Shown here one piece after another: positions 24,550 through 34,047 of a DNA stretch of 64,000 bases. The stretch covers positions 339,593 to 403,592 of the forward strand of contig NZ_JAGGQQ010000005.1 of NCBI RefSeq assembly GCF_018613195.1, given 5' to 3'. A program made the position numbers and the translations under genes. The stretch is from Bacillus sp. ISL-45. GTDB taxonomy: Bacteria; Bacillota; Bacilli; Bacillales; Cytobacillaceae. The notes under the pieces are model-generated. The model was not told where the DNA came from and searched no databases. It saw only the letters and a list, made by a program, of their open reading frames with translations. Within the stretch, counting starts at the first letter, position 1; the number at the start of each line of letters is the position of its first letter.

Positions 24550-25749
24550 TTGAAGCAGCGTTTGCAGTTCATACTTGGCATTTTATTAATCCAGTTATTT
24601 TTTTTCATACCGGTTGTACAAGCTGTTGGTGACGAAGAGAAAACTAACACAATGATCAATCCGGATCAAATCGCCGCAGCCCAGCTTGAGGACTTGAATA
24701 TCGATGAACTCAAAGGTTTCTGGGAGGATATTATCAATAAATATGATGGCTATTTACCCGAAAGCCAGAAAGGCAGTTTATATGATTTCATCAGCGGGGA
24801 AAAAAAGTTTTCATTGAAGGAATGGTTTAAAGGGATTCTGAATTTTGCTTTCCACGAGTTTATCGTCAATGGGAAATTACTGGGTTCCTTGATTTTGCTA
24901 ACCGTTTTTAGCATGTTTCTTCAGGCCCTGCAAAATTCTTTTGAAAAAAGCACCATCAGCAAGGTAGCCTATTCCATTGTGTTCATGGTTCTCGTTATTA
25001 TTGCGCTCAATAGCTTTCATGTAGTCGTTGATTACACAAATGATGCAATTGGAACAATGATTCAATTCATTCTTGCCTTGATTCCGCTGCTCCTTGCACT
25101 GATGGCAACATCCGGCGGCCTGATATCGGCAGCTTTTTTCCATCCTGTCATCATCTTCATGATGAACACTAGCGGAATGTTCATTCAATATGTCGTGCTT
25201 CCGCTCTTATTCCTTTCCACACTTCTGAGTATTGTCAGCATATTGTCAGAGCATTACAAGGTCACGCAGCTGGCCAGCATGCTCCGTAACTGGAGCGTCG
25301 GCCTGCTTGGGATTTTGCTGACCGTATTCCTTGGTGTCATTTCGGTTCAGGGGGCATCCTCAGCTGTGACGGATGGAGTTACCGTCAAGACGGCTAAATT
25401 CATCACTGGCAACTTTGTCCCGGTAATCGGCCGGGTATTCACCGATGCGACGGACACGGTCATAAGCGCCTCCATGCTGCTTAAGAACACGGTCGGTATT
25501 GCAGGGGTCGCTATTCTGCTGATCATCGCAGCCTTTCCGGCAGTAAAAATCCTGATGGTTGCATTTATCTATAAATTTGCCGCAGCGATTCTCCAGCCGC
25601 TTGGTGGGGGACCGGTCATAAATTGTCTCGATATCATCAGCAAAAGTATTATCTATGTTTTTGCTGCGCTTGGGATTGTTTCCTTGATGTTTTTCCTGAC
25701 AATCACGGTCATTATTGCCGCTGGAAATCTAACGATGATGGTGAGGTGA
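24550..25749 (+). CDS. spoIIIAE: Stage III sporulation protein AE
   Basis: 399-residue polytopic membrane protein of the SpoIIIA channel, with a cleavable or anchoring N-terminal signal (residues 1-25, ending VVQAVG), a soluble region to about residue 85, and roughly seven to eight membrane helices afterwards. Typical segments are GGLISAAFFHPVIIFMMN near 190 and LQPLGGGPVINCLDIISKS near 350. The start is a TTG (24550) with AAGAGGTGA 6 nt upstream. It is separated from spoIIIAD by 260 nt occupied by a dispersed repeat, an unusual gap within this operon. Confidence 0.95.
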   Translation: MKQRLQFILGILLIQLFFFIPVVQAVGDEEKTNTMINPDQIAAAQLEDLNIDELKGFWEDIINKYDGYLPESQKGSLYDFISGEKKFSLKEWFKGILNFAFHEFIVNGKLLGSLILLTVFSMFLQALQNSFEKSTISKVAYSIVFMVLVIIALNSFHVVVDYTNDAIGTMIQFILALIPLLLALMATSGGLISAAFFHPVIIFMMNTSGMFIQYVVLPLLFLSTLLSIVSILSEHYKVTQLASMLRNWSVGLLGILLTVFLGVISVQGASSAVTDGVTVKTAKFITGNFVPVIGRVFTDATDTVISASMLLKNTVGIAGVAILLIIAAFPAVKILMVAFIYKFAAAILQPLGGGPVINCLDIISKSIIYVFAALGIVSLMFFLTITVIIAAGNLTMMVR

Positions 25750-25760
25750 GGGGGGAAGAA

Positions 25761-26390
25761 ATGGATTTTCTAAAAGAATGGATAACCAATATTATTATCT
25801 TCATACTCCTGGCTACTGTCCTTGATATGCTCCTGCCTAATTCGAACTTCCAGAAATATACGAAGATCGTCACAGGTTTAATTTTGATCGCCATCATCTT
25901 GTCTCCCGTCATGAAACTATTTACTTCGGATTTTGAAACAGCGATCGCATCAATGGGCCAATTCAATAGTTTTGAGGACGAAAAGATAAAAAATTCAATA
26001 GAATTTCAGAAAAAAGAAATACAAGCATCCCAGCATGCATATATTTTAGAAACAATGGCTGTCCAACTGAAAACAGCCGCAGAGGAGGAGTTGATGGAGC
26101 AGCAAGGAATGGAGATCGCTAATATCGAGCTTGGAGTAAATGATCAGGATCAGCGGCCTTTCCCTGAAAACCTGGAGTATGTCATCGTGCATCTGAAAAA
26201 AGCCGAAGATGAGGGAGAGACTGTGGCAGTAGTAAGAGAAGTAGAAATTGATACGAACGCACCCCTTCCATCAAAACAAACCTCTCAGAATACAGATCAA
26301 ATATCTTCTCTTCTGTCAGAGAAATGGAATGTTCCTGAAAAGTCAATTCAAATCATGATAGAAGGGGGGAGTGACGAGCATGGACAATGA
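25761..26390 (+). CDS. spoIIIAF: Stage III sporulation protein AF
   Basis: 209-residue protein with two N-terminal membrane helices (about 6-25 and 33-52, with LPNSNFQKYTKIVTGLIL between) and a cytoplasmic or intermembrane alpha/beta ring-building motif domain in the C-terminal half. It is part of the SpoIIIA complex. ATG 25761 follows GAGGGGGGAAGAA; upstream ATG at 25623 lies inside spoIIIAE in another frame. It overlaps spoIIIAG by 11 nt. Confidence 0.94.
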   Translation: MDFLKEWITNIIIFILLATVLDMLLPNSNFQKYTKIVTGLILIAIILSPVMKLFTSDFETAIASMGQFNSFEDEKIKNSIEFQKKEIQASQHAYILETMAVQLKTAAEEELMEQQGMEIANIELGVNDQDQRPFPENLEYVIVHLKKAEDEGETVAVVREVEIDTNAPLPSKQTSQNTDQISSLLSEKWNVPEKSIQIMIEGGSDEHGQ

Positions 26391-27039
26391 GAAGGGTCCG
26401 CTTAGCTGGCTTAAGAAACAAATAAGCAGCAAAGACGGGCCGCCAGAGAAGAAATCTGGCAAATACCAATACTTAATGATTGTCGTCCTGTTCGGGGCAG
26501 CGATCATGCTCATAGGCAATATCCTAGGAGACCAAAATCCTGATATGGCGGTTACAGCCACTAAGGAGGCAGAGACTCAAGAGGATGCTGCCGTGTTCGG
26601 GCAAAAGAAAACAGCAGGGAATGACGTCATTTCCGAATATGAAGAGGCTTATGAAGAACAATTGACCGAGATGCTGGAAGGCATCAATGGCGTCGGCGAT
26701 GTCACCGTTTTTGTAAACGTGGATGCTACTGATAAGAAGGTTCTTGAGAAGAACACGGTCATCCAGTCACAAACAACGGATGAAACCGATCGTGAAGGCG
26801 GCAAACGCAAGGTCCAGGATGCTTCACAGGATGAGCAGCTGGTCATCATCCGTAACGGTGAAAAAGAGGTTCCTATCGTTCTTGAGACAAAGAAGCCAGA
26901 AATCAGGGGTGTCCTCGTGGTAGCAAAGGGAGCCGAAAATATACAAGTGAAAAAATGGATTATCGAGGCCGTCACCAGGGCTTTGGATGTACCAAACCAT
27001 CGGGTGGCAGTCATGCCTAAAAAATCTAAGGGGGAATAA
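26380..27039 (+). CDS. spoIIIAG: Stage III sporulation protein AG
   Basis: 219-residue single-pass membrane protein (helix about residues 29-47) whose extracellular domain forms the large 30-mer ring of the SpoIIIA-SpoIIQ channel. The ring-building motif spans about residues 85-210, with the EEQLTEMLEGINGVGDVTVFVNVD segment and KPEIRGVLVVAKGAEN near the end. ATG 26380 sits 8 nt after GGGGGAG and is preferred over GTG 26371. It overlaps spoIIIAF. Confidence 0.94.
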   Translation: MDNEKGPLSWLKKQISSKDGPPEKKSGKYQYLMIVVLFGAAIMLIGNILGDQNPDMAVTATKEAETQEDAAVFGQKKTAGNDVISEYEEAYEEQLTEMLEGINGVGDVTVFVNVDATDKKVLEKNTVIQSQTTDETDREGGKRKVQDASQDEQLVIIRNGEKEVPIVLETKKPEIRGVLVVAKGAENIQVKKWIIEAVTRALDVPNHRVAVMPKKSKGE

Positions 27040-27042
27040 TGG

Positions 27043-27588
27043 ATGTTATTGAAAAAGCAAACAGTGTGGTTGTTAACGATGTTAAGTCTTGTAGTGGTAC
27101 TATCGGTTTACTATATCACTTCACCTGAACAGCAAAAGGCTGATCTGGCAGGTGTCGAAGAGCAGAAGGCTGATGGAAAAGAGACGGCAGCAACTGAATC
27201 CACAGATGGCAAGACAGTTATCTCCGGCATTGCAAGCGATGAAAAGTTCGAGGCACTTCGCATGAAGCTGGAAGAACAGCGCACTAAAATGAAGGAAGAC
27301 CTTCAGGCGATTGTAGCATCTACAGACCTGCCTGCTCAAGACCGCAGCGATGCAATTGAAAAGATGAACGAGCTTGATGAAGTAACTCAAAAGGAATTCA
27401 CTCTTGAAACATTGATCAAGTCAATGGGCTATGAAGACGCCCTTGTCCGTGCGGACGGAGAGAACGTCAGAATCACAGTAAAAGCTAAGGAACATTCAGC
27501 ATCAGCCGCAAACGAAATCATCCAGATGGTCCGTACAGAACTTGGCTCACTGCAGCATGTAGCAGTACAATTTGAGCCTGTAAAATAA
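27043..27588 (+). CDS. spoIIIAH: Stage III sporulation protein AH
   Basis: 181-residue single-pass protein; residues 4-26 form the membrane helix and the rest lies between the two forespore membranes, where its ring-building motif (about 90-181) binds SpoIIQ of the forespore to form the feeding channel. Visible signature: LEEQRTKMKEDLQAIVASTD near 78 and the C-terminal AANEIIQMVRTELGSLQHVAVQF. AGGGGGAA lies 7 nt before the ATG. It is the last gene of the operon, followed by a terminator. Confidence 0.95.
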   Translation: MLLKKQTVWLLTMLSLVVVLSVYYITSPEQQKADLAGVEEQKADGKETAATESTDGKTVISGIASDEKFEALRMKLEEQRTKMKEDLQAIVASTDLPAQDRSDAIEKMNELDEVTQKEFTLETLIKSMGYEDALVRADGENVRITVKAKEHSASAANEIIQMVRTELGSLQHVAVQFEPVK

Positions 27589-27599
27589 GAGGGAAGTAC

Positions 27600-27634
27600 A
27601 AAAGGGAAGGCGGTGGCCTTCCCTTTATTTTTGC
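27600..27634. terminator. Bidirectional terminator after spoIIIAH
   Basis: AAAGGGAAGGC pairs with GCCTTCCCTTT across a 4-nt loop (27601-27625), with ATTTTT after it and A-rich sequence before it; it serves spoIIIA and the convergent receptor gene. Confidence 0.9.
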
Positions 27635-29106
27635 TGAAGTGTGATTAAGTTATTTAAAGATTGATGCGCTTCCTCAACAGATTTAAACAATTGCTCATGA
27701 TGTTCACTCTGCGAAATTGCCGCTGATGATATTTCCTCCAATGCAGCGCGCGCCTGCTGGATGACGGAGCTGAAGCCGGTAATGGAACTTTCGATTGCCA
27801 TTGACGATTCCAGGATCGTCCTTGTTAATGCATCCTGCTCTGATATGTCACTCTTTAAAACTTTGAAAGTATGGTGGATCGTTTCGAATGCTTCCATTGT
27901 TTCTGATGCTAATTCGAGGTTTTCTGTAAGTTTTTCAGCTGTCAGGTTGACTCCTTCTTTTGTTTTGGAAGTGTCACTCATAACGCTGGTTAAGTTTTCG
28001 GCAATCTGTGTCGCTGTATGACTGGTGATGTCAGCAAGCTTTCTTACTTCTTCCGCAACGACGGCGAACCCCTTGCCGCTGTCTCCGGCACGTGCTGCCT
28101 CGATGGATGCGTTCAATGCCAGCAAATTGGTCTGGGAAGCAATTCCCTGGATATCTGATGCAAACCTGGCTGTTTCTTTGATCAGCGCGGAAAGAGATAA
28201 GATATGTGAATTGACATTCTGCATATTTTCATAGGAAGCTGTCAATTCTGATATTAGACTGGACATCAGCTCATCGCCTTTATCTGAGACGTTTTCGGCG
28301 GCCATTGCGTCCTGGTGCAGCTTTTCGACAAGGGACGATGTCCTGGTGATGACCTGATTTGTCTTTTCAAGAGATTGAGTAATGTCCACGACTGAATCTG
28401 ACTGAATATTGATCCCTGCAGCTATCTCTGCCACAGACTGGGTCATTTCCTTCGAAGATTGATAATTTTCCTTACTCTTGAATTTCACCTCATCAATCAG
28501 CTTTGCAATGTTCCTTGTATTACTTTCAATGACTTTCCTTGTCTCTAAATCCTTGATTAAGAGATCATCTGTTTCCTGCTTTGCTGACTCAATTGTCTGA
28601 GCCAGTTTTTTGGCAATAGAAAACTGGAAACCAAGCATGACTGTGACCAGCATGTACAATAGATAGATCGTTACATAGTTTTTAGTTTCCAGTGGCAGTA
28701 CATCATGATGCAGCCATGTGAACAGTGAAATAAGCATGAATCCAAGGACGGATGCCATGTATAGCAGTTTCCTGTCCATGTAGATTGCTGCAGCAGCAAG
28801 GATAAAATAAAGAAGGGTATAGGCAGTTGGCGAAACGCTAGTTTCCATAATCAAGAGCAGAACGGCAGATACAATGATAACGGAAAGGTAAGGAATGAAA
28901 GTTGTTAACCTTTTGGTATAGTGGAGCAATGCGACAGCTGCAACGCCTGCACCCCCGCCGACGATGATTGAAAGGATTACGGCAAGTTCCTTTTGCATGG
29001 CAATATCAACTACTGCTGCTAAAATGACAGATACAAGAGTGGCTTTGACGATCAGGGAATTTTTCCTTTCCAAATCCTCTTTTTTAATGTCTTCAATATT
29101 TTTCAT
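27625..29106 (-). CDS. Methyl-accepting chemotaxis protein
   Basis: 493-residue chemoreceptor-like protein. Residues 1-185 hold about six membrane helices with very short loops and no extracytoplasmic sensor domain, so the signal is probably sensed in the membrane. The rest is a coiled-coil signalling domain with the CheA/CheW-binding hairpin tip around [20 protein letters not shown] and [14 protein letters not shown] (about residues 335-375). There is no HAMP domain. ATG 29106 is chosen because GAGGAGAA lies 8 nt upstream; the longer frame from 29220 has no site. In B. subtilis spoIIIAH is followed directly by accB, so this gene is an insertion here. Confidence 0.92.
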   Translation of the reverse strand: MKNIEDIKKEDLERKNSLIVKATLVSVILAAVVDIAMQKELAVILSIIVGGGAGVAAVALLHYTKRLTTFIPYLSVIIVSAVLLLIMETSVSPTAYTLLYFILAAAAIYMDRKLLYMASVLGFMLISLFTWLHHDVLPLETKNYVTIYLLYMLVTVMLGFQFSIAKKLAQTIESAKQETDDLLIKDLETRKVIESNTRNIAKLIDEVKFKSKENYQSSKEMTQSVAEIAAGINIQSDSVVDITQSLEKTNQVITRTSSLVEKLHQDAMAAENVSDKGDELMSSLISELTASYENMQNVNSHILSLSALIKETARFASDIQGIASQTNLLALNASIEAARAGDSGKGFAVVAEEVRKLADITSHTATQIAENLTSVMSDTSKTKEGVNLTAEKLTENLELASETMEAFETIHHTFKVLKSDISEQDALTRTILESSMAIESSITGFSSVIQQARAALEEISSAAISQSEHHEQLFKSVEEAHQSLNNLITLQQK

Positions 29107-29236
29107 GTAATGTATTCTCCTCATATTCAAGCTAATGTAATATTCGCTAGAAATTTTAGGATTCCTTTCGTATGAATTCACTTTTTTTTCAGAAAATATT
29201 AAAATGGAGAAGGAAGACAAGAAACATTGTTACATG

Positions 29237-29266
29237 TTGAAGTTTTACATGGTATTATCGTATAGT
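29237..29266 (+). promoter_or_regulatory. Probable sigma-A promoter of accBC
   Basis: TTGAAG (29237-29242), 18 bp, TATAGT (29261-29266), about 40 nt before the accB start. Confidence 0.6.
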
Positions 29267-29313
29267 ATTAGTATCTAGTCTTAATAATTGAAATGGACAA
29301 GGGGTGCCCAAAG

Positions 29314-29826
29314 ATGTTAAAAGTACAAGAAATCAGAGAGTTAATCAAACTAGTAGATCAATCAAGCATTGACGAATTTTCATATGAATATGAAGGATCA
29401 AAAATCAAAATGAAGAAGCATGGAGGAGTTAAATCTGTAGTTGAGCACGTGCAGCCGGCAGCATCGGCTCCAACACAAGCTCCACAGACTGCACCAGTTG
29501 TACAGGAAGCTCCAAGAACCGAGCCAAAGGCAGAGGCAGCAGCGATCCAGGAAGTGAAGCAGGAGGAAGTACAGGACACATCCAACTTACATAAAATCGT
29601 CTCTCCGATGGTCGGGACCTTCTATCAATCTTCTTCGCCTGAAGCAGATGCATATGTCAAGACAGGCTCGAAGGTAAGCAAAGATTCGATTGTATGTATC
29701 GTAGAAGCAATGAAGCTCTTCAACGAAATCGAAGCGGAAGTCAACGGGGAAATCGTTGAAGTACTTGTTAAAGATGGACAGCTTGTAGAATACGGCCAGC
29801 CTTTATTCCTGGTTAAGCCCGAATAA
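29314..29826 (+). CDS. accB: Biotin carboxyl carrier protein of acetyl-CoA carboxylase
   Basis: AccB carries CO2 on biotin between the carboxylase AccC and the transferase AccAD to make malonyl-CoA for fatty acid synthesis. The 170-residue protein has an N-terminal helical part, an Ala/Pro/Gln-rich linker (about 45-90) and the biotinyl domain (about 95-170) with the target lysine in [10 protein letters not shown] near 134. The start at 29314 follows AAGGGGTG and gives [17 protein letters not shown], the family N-terminus; the ATG at 29293 precedes the ribosome site. It is cotranscribed with accC. Confidence 0.96.
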   Translation: MLKVQEIRELIKLVDQSSIDEFSYEYEGSKIKMKKHGGVKSVVEHVQPAASAPTQAPQTAPVVQEAPRTEPKAEAAAIQEVKQEEVQDTSNLHKIVSPMVGTFYQSSSPEADAYVKTGSKVSKDSIVCIVEAMKLFNEIEAEVNGEIVEVLVKDGQLVEYGQPLFLVKPE

Positions 29827-29838
29827 GGAGCGATATTG

Positions 29839-31194
29839 ATGATAAAAAAATTACTGATAGCCAACAGAGGAGAAATAGCAGTCCGGGTCATCCGTGCCTG
29901 CAGGGAAATGGGTGTTGAATCCGTTGCTGTTTATTCAGAAGCTGACAAGGAATCACTGCATGTTCAGCTTGCTGATGAGGCATATTGCATCGGACCAAAG
30001 GCTTCAAAGGACAGCTATTTGAATTTCACCAACATTATCAGCGTGGCCAAGCTGACCGGATGTGACGCCATCCATCCAGGTTACGGCTTCCTCGCCGAAA
30101 ATGCCGATTTTGCTGAGCTTTGCAGGGAGTGCAATATCACGTTTGTCGGTCCATCCCCTGAAGCCATCCAGAAGATGGGGACGAAGGATGTTGCCAGGGA
30201 AACGATGAAGCAGGCCAATGTACCGATTGTACCGGGTTCACAGGGAATCGTTGAAAGCACGGAAGATGCTGTCAGTCTGGCGAATGACATCGGTTACCCT
30301 GTCATCATCAAGGCAACGGCTGGCGGAGGCGGTAAAGGAATCCGAGTGGCCAGGACCGAGCAGGAGCTGGTCAAAGGAATCAACATCACGCAGCAGGAAG
30401 CGATGACAGCGTTCGGCAACCCGGGCGTTTATATTGAAAAATATATTGAAGATTTCCGCCATGTTGAAATTCAGGTGCTTGCTGACAGTTACGGCCACAC
30501 CATCCACCTGGGGGAGCGTGATTGCTCGATCCAGAGGCGCCTGCAAAAGCTGCTTGAGGAAACACCTTCTCCAGCGCTTGACGGGGAAATCAGGGCTGAA
30601 ATGGGCGAAGCTGCGGTAAAGGCTGCGAAGGCAGTTGATTATACCGGTGCCGGCACGGTAGAATTTATATATGACTACCGCAATCGCAAATTTTATTTCA
30701 TGGAGATGAATACCCGCATCCAGGTTGAACATCCTGTAACTGAAATGGTTACCGGCGTTGATTTGATCAAGGAACAGATCAAGATTGCGTCCGGCGAAAG
30801 GCTTAGCCTTAAGCAAGAAGATGTCCAGTTCAACGGCTGGGCGATCGAATGCCGGATCAACGCAGAAAATCCAGCGAAAAATTTCATGCCATCGGCAGGC
30901 AAAATCAAAATGTATCTCCCTCCTGGCGGTTTTGGTGTTAGAATAGATTCAGCGGCATATCCTGGTTATACAATCCCGCCTTACTATGATTCAATGATCG
31001 CGAAGGTCATTACTTATGGAAGCAGCCGGGAAGAAGCGATTGACCGTATGAAGAGAGCGCTTGGTGAGTTTGTGGTTGAAGGAATCCACACCACCATCCC
31101 GTTCCACCTTAAGCTGCTGAACCATGAAAAATTCGTGGAAGGGCAGTTCAATACGAAATTCCTGGAAATGTATGATGTAATGTCAGAAGAATAA
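29839..31194 (+). CDS. accC: Acetyl-CoA carboxylase, biotin carboxylase subunit
   Basis: ATP-dependent carboxylation of biotin on AccB. The 451-residue ATP-grasp enzyme starts [20 protein letters not shown]; the glycine-rich ATP loop [15 protein letters not shown] is near residue 159, the metal and bicarbonate region [15 protein letters not shown] near 287-301 with the catalytic arginine and glutamate, and [11 protein letters not shown] near 335. The ATG at 29839 follows AAGGAG; the TTG at 29836 is one codon earlier and less likely. It is 12 nt from accB. Confidence 0.96.
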   Translation: MIKKLLIANRGEIAVRVIRACREMGVESVAVYSEADKESLHVQLADEAYCIGPKASKDSYLNFTNIISVAKLTGCDAIHPGYGFLAENADFAELCRECNITFVGPSPEAIQKMGTKDVARETMKQANVPIVPGSQGIVESTEDAVSLANDIGYPVIIKATAGGGGKGIRVARTEQELVKGINITQQEAMTAFGNPGVYIEKYIEDFRHVEIQVLADSYGHTIHLGERDCSIQRRLQKLLEETPSPALDGEIRAEMGEAAVKAAKAVDYTGAGTVEFIYDYRNRKFYFMEMNTRIQVEHPVTEMVTGVDLIKEQIKIASGERLSLKQEDVQFNGWAIECRINAENPAKNFMPSAGKIKMYLPPGGFGVRIDSAAYPGYTIPPYYDSMIAKVITYGSSREEAIDRMKRALGEFVVEGIHTTIPFHLKLLNHEKFVEGQFNTKFLEMYDVMSEE

Positions 31195-31209
31195 TAGGAG
31201 GGTCTAGCC

Positions 31210-31620
31210 ATGAGTGAACAGCAACATTTACTTGAAATGAGCCATGATGAGAATGGTCTGGGGAAAGTTGAAATCGCACCTGAAGTAATTGAAGTCATTG
31301 CCAGCATCGCTGCATCCGAAGTAGAAGGTGTCACGCAAATGCGCGGCAGCTTTGCAGCTGGAGTAGTCGAAAGACTTGGCAAGAAGAACCACGGCAAAGG
31401 TGTCAAAGTCGAGCTTGCAGAAGAAGGAATCAAGGTTGACGTGTATTGTGTCATGAAGTTTGGTGTATCGATTCCTGTGGTTGCGCAAAAAATCCAGGAC
31501 AATATCCGCCAGGCATTATTGAACATGACAGCACTTGATGCAACAGAAGTCAATATCCACGTTGTCGGCGTCCAGTTTGAAAACCAAAAAGTAGAACCAG
31601 AAATCGAACAAGAAGTTTAA
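31210..31620 (+). CDS. yqhY: Asp23/Gls24 family envelope stress protein YqhY
   Basis: 136-residue Asp23 domain protein. The family signature is EVIEVIASIAASEVEGVTQMRG near residue 24 and KGVKVELAEEGIKVDVYCVMKFGVSIP near 63. In Firmicutes it is usually kept next to accBC, and B. subtilis yqhY mutants acquire suppressor mutations in acc genes, pointing to a role in tuning fatty acid synthesis or malonyl-CoA levels (from literature as I recall it). TAGGAGG lies before the ATG; it ends the accB-accC-yqhY unit. Confidence 0.93.
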   Translation: MSEQQHLLEMSHDENGLGKVEIAPEVIEVIASIAASEVEGVTQMRGSFAAGVVERLGKKNHGKGVKVELAEEGIKVDVYCVMKFGVSIPVVAQKIQDNIRQALLNMTALDATEVNIHVVGVQFENQKVEPEIEQEV

Positions 31621-31627
31621 CCATCAA

Positions 31628-31666
31628 ACCAAAGGCATAAGTATGCATGCCTTTGGTTTTTTTTGT
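31628..31666 (+). terminator. Terminator of accB-accC-yqhY
   Basis: ACCAAAGGCA (31628-31637) pairs with TGCCTTTGGT (31648-31657), then TTTTTTTTG. Confidence 0.93.
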
Positions 31667-31679
31667 AGTTCAGGAATTG

Positions 31680-32095
31680 TTCGGACAGAACTTCGTGATG
31701 AAGAGGAAAAGTTGTCCGAAGTAGATCCAAGTTCGGACAAAACTTGGTGAGGAAGAGGAAAAGTTGTCCGAAGTAGATCCAAGTTCGGACAAAATCGCGT
31801 GTCGGGGAGGAAAAGTTGTCTTAAGTAGGCCCAAGTTCGGACAAAACTTGGTGAGGAAGAGGAAAAGTTGTCCGAAGTAGACTCAAGTTCGGACAAAACT
31901 TCGTGTGGAAGAGGAAAAGTTGTCCGAAGTAGACCCAAGTTCGGACAAAACTTGGTGAGGAAGAGGAAAAGTTGTCCGAAGTAGACCCAAGTTCGGTCAA
32001 AACTTCGTGTGGATGAGGATAAGCTGTCCGAAGTAGACCCAGGTTCGGACAAGATTTCGTGTCGAGGAGGAAAAGTTGTCCGAATCACTTGAAGA
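31680..32095. repeat. 52-bp tandem repeat array 2 (eight units)
   Basis: Eight head-to-tail units of exactly 52 bp, starting at 31680 and ending at 32095. Consensus landmarks: TTCGGACAAAA at unit positions 1-11, GAGGAAAAG at 24-32, TTGTCCGAA at 33-41, then GTAGACCCAAG to 52. Units 3, 7 and 8 carry most of the changes. The two arms are inverted copies of each other. The array is placed right after the accBC-yqhY terminator and about 160 nt before nusB. Open frames through it are artefacts of repetition. Confidence 0.95.
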
Positions 32096-32257
32096 ACCAA
32101 CAATTACAAGATTTCTTAGCTTATAAGAGATATTTTCTTTTGTTTTGATTAACTTTTTTCTAAAAAGTGAAAAATAATAGGAAATCATGCGTAAATAGAT
32201 ATGATATGCTATTATTTTGTTAGAATCAGACAAGCCATAAAGGAGCTAAGGAATTCA

Positions 32258-32650
32258 ATGAAAAGAAGAACAGCACGAGAAAAGGCATTACAAGCCTTAT
32301 TCCAGATTGATATAAGCAAGGTGGAAGTTTCAGACGCGATTGAGCATGTGCTTGAAGAAGAAGCCGGAGACGAGTATCTGAACAAGCTTGTAAACGGCAC
32401 TGTCCAGCACCAGCAGGAAATTGATGAGGAGATCAAGGTGTACCTGGAAAAGTGGTCCCTCGACCGACTAGCAGCTGTTGACCGGAATCTTCTTCGTCTG
32501 GCCGTTTACGAATTGAAGTATTGCAACGGAGAGGTACCGATGAATGTCGTTCTTGATGAAGCGATCGAAATTGCTAAATTATATGGGGATGACCAATCAA
32601 GCCGATTTATTAATGGTGTTCTGTCTAAAGTAAAGCAGAACATTTCCTAA
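32258..32650 (+). CDS. nusB: Transcription antitermination factor NusB
   Basis: NusB binds boxA RNA with NusE (ribosomal protein S10) and promotes processive transcription of rRNA operons. The 130-residue all-helical protein starts [20 protein letters not shown], and [21 protein letters not shown] (about 72-92) and NEAIE-like [26 protein letters not shown] (about 103-128) are the family blocks. The ATG at 32258 gives the correct N-terminus; the frame from 32201 is an upstream extension. It is followed by folD. Confidence 0.96.
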   Translation: MKRRTAREKALQALFQIDISKVEVSDAIEHVLEEEAGDEYLNKLVNGTVQHQQEIDEEIKVYLEKWSLDRLAAVDRNLLRLAVYELKYCNGEVPMNVVLDEAIEIAKLYGDDQSSRFINGVLSKVKQNIS

Positions 32651-32703
32651 ACCATTGGAAGCAGGCAGGTTGGACCTTCCCTGATCAAATAGGGGGAGTA
32701 AGT

Positions 32704-33576
32704 ATGGCTGCTATTATTATTGATGGAAAAGAAATTGCCAAAAAGAAAAAACTAGAAATCGCCGACCAGGTCCAGGAGCTGAAAAAACAGGGAGTAACTC
32801 CAGGCCTGGCAGTGATTCTTGTCGGTGATAACCAGGCATCGAGAACGTATGTCAACAGTAAGCAAAAAACGGCAAGAGAACTTGGTATGCATAATGTCCT
32901 GATTGAGTATCCTGTCTCCATTACTGAGCAAGAGCTACTGGCAAAAATAGACGAACTCAACAAGGATGAAGATATTCACGGGATTTTAGTGCAGCTTCCG
33001 CTTCCAAAGCATATTAGTGAAAAGAACCTGATTGAAGCTATTTCTCCTGAAAAAGACGTTGATGGCTTCCATCCAATCAATATCGGCAGGATGATGACTG
33101 GGCAGGATGCTTTTTTACCTTGCACGCCGTATGGTGTAATGGTCATGATGAAGGAGATAGAGATGGATCTTTCCGGCAAGCATGTGGTCGTGGTTGGCAG
33201 GAGCAATATTGTCGGAAAACCAGCAGGCCAGCTTTTCTTGAACGAAAATGCAACCGTTACATATTGTCACTCGAGGACAAAAGACTTAAAGGAACATACG
33301 AAACAGGCAGATGTAATCGTAGCCGCAGTCGGAAAAGCGGACTTGATCACAGCTGACCATATCAAGCCAGGCGCTGTGGTCATCGATGTTGGCATGAACC
33401 GCAATGACATGGGCAAGCTCTGCGGTGATGTAGCCTATGATGAAGTCAAAGAAAAAGCAGGGTATATTACTCCTGTGCCTGGCGGGGTTGGCCCAATGAC
33501 CATCGCCATGTTGATGTACAACACTCTGAAGTCTGCAAAGAACCATATGAATAGACTTCAAAACTCAAATTTATAA
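32704..33576 (+). CDS. folD: Bifunctional methylenetetrahydrofolate dehydrogenase/cyclohydrolase
   Basis: FolD converts 5,10-methylene-THF to 10-formyl-THF with NADP, supplying one-carbon units for purines and formyl-methionine; it can use the methylene-THF made by the gcv system. The 290-residue protein has the catalytic [17 protein letters not shown] (lysine near 56), [12 protein letters not shown] near 95, [11 protein letters not shown] near 140 and the Rossmann segment [13 protein letters not shown] near 160. [13 protein letters not shown]-like [18 protein letters not shown] is near the end. AGGGGGAG is just upstream. It follows nusB by 53 nt. Confidence 0.97.
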   Translation: MAAIIIDGKEIAKKKKLEIADQVQELKKQGVTPGLAVILVGDNQASRTYVNSKQKTARELGMHNVLIEYPVSITEQELLAKIDELNKDEDIHGILVQLPLPKHISEKNLIEAISPEKDVDGFHPINIGRMMTGQDAFLPCTPYGVMVMMKEIEMDLSGKHVVVVGRSNIVGKPAGQLFLNENATVTYCHSRTKDLKEHTKQADVIVAAVGKADLITADHIKPGAVVIDVGMNRNDMGKLCGDVAYDEVKEKAGYITPVPGGVGPMTIAMLMYNTLKSAKNHMNRLQNSNL

Positions 33577-33585
33577 GGCGTGATT

Positions 33586-33681
33586 CTGTCCATATCTGTT
33601 ATAAGTTAGAAACTGAAAATCCACTTATGTTAAGTGACGAATCGGGATTCTAAATTTATAATGGATATGGGCAGTTTTTTT
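33586..33681 (+). terminator. Long hairpin with T-run, probable folD terminator
   Basis: CTGTCCATATCTGTTATA (33586-33603) pairs with TATAATGGATATGGGCAG (33657-33674), 15 of 18 positions, around a loop of about 53 nt with smaller internal pairings, and is followed by TTTTTTT. The long loop is unusual for an intrinsic terminator. Confidence 0.55.
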
Positions 33682-33721
33682 GATTTTCAAGATAGCATGG
33701 ACTTTTAGAACTAAGATTAGT

Positions 33722-34018
33722 GTCTAGCTTCAGCGCCTAGCCCCTCGAGTCACTTGTCTAACTGCGGCTCCTAACTCCTTGAGACGCTTCGGTCCTGCCA
33801 ATGTAGTCAAAGAACGACTTCACTGACAGACCCTCCAGCGCTTGTCGGAGTTGGGCAGTCGGCTATATTTTTCGATTTCGGTCCTGCCAATGAAGTCAAA
33901 GAACGGCTTCACTGACAGGCCCTCTGAGGCACAGGACGTGCAGACCCGCCAGCACACGATGTGGCGTTTTAGGCGGGCAGTGCTTGTCGGGTCTGCCCAA
34001 GGCGCTTACACTTTTCTA
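33722..34018. repeat. About 300-bp dispersed repeat between folD and xseA (family B, copy 2)
   Basis: The ends match the element at 24338-24540: CTTCAGCGCCTAGCCCCTCG at the 5' side and CAAGGCGCTTACACTTTTCT at the 3' side. The interior differs and contains a 46-bp segment present twice (33790-33835 and 33879-33924), beginning CGGTCCTGCCAATG and ending GACAGxCCCTC, 89 bp apart. Several hairpins are possible (for example GACCCG...CGGGTC). It has no coding capacity. Confidence 0.75.
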
Positions 34019-34047
34019 ATTAATAGTCCCGCAAAAGGAGTTTGTGA

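Noticed and set aside
24329-24632. Plus-strand frames between spoIIIAD and spoIIIAE
   Set aside because: They lie in the dispersed repeat, lack ribosome sites and one overlaps the start of spoIIIAE in another frame.
31680-32095. CRISPR array
   Set aside because: There are no variable spacers: the whole 52-bp unit is repeated, and no cas genes are nearby.
31624-32103. Minus-strand frame of 159 codons downstream of yqhY
   Set aside because: It covers repeat array 2 and starts and ends with it; low-complexity repeated product.
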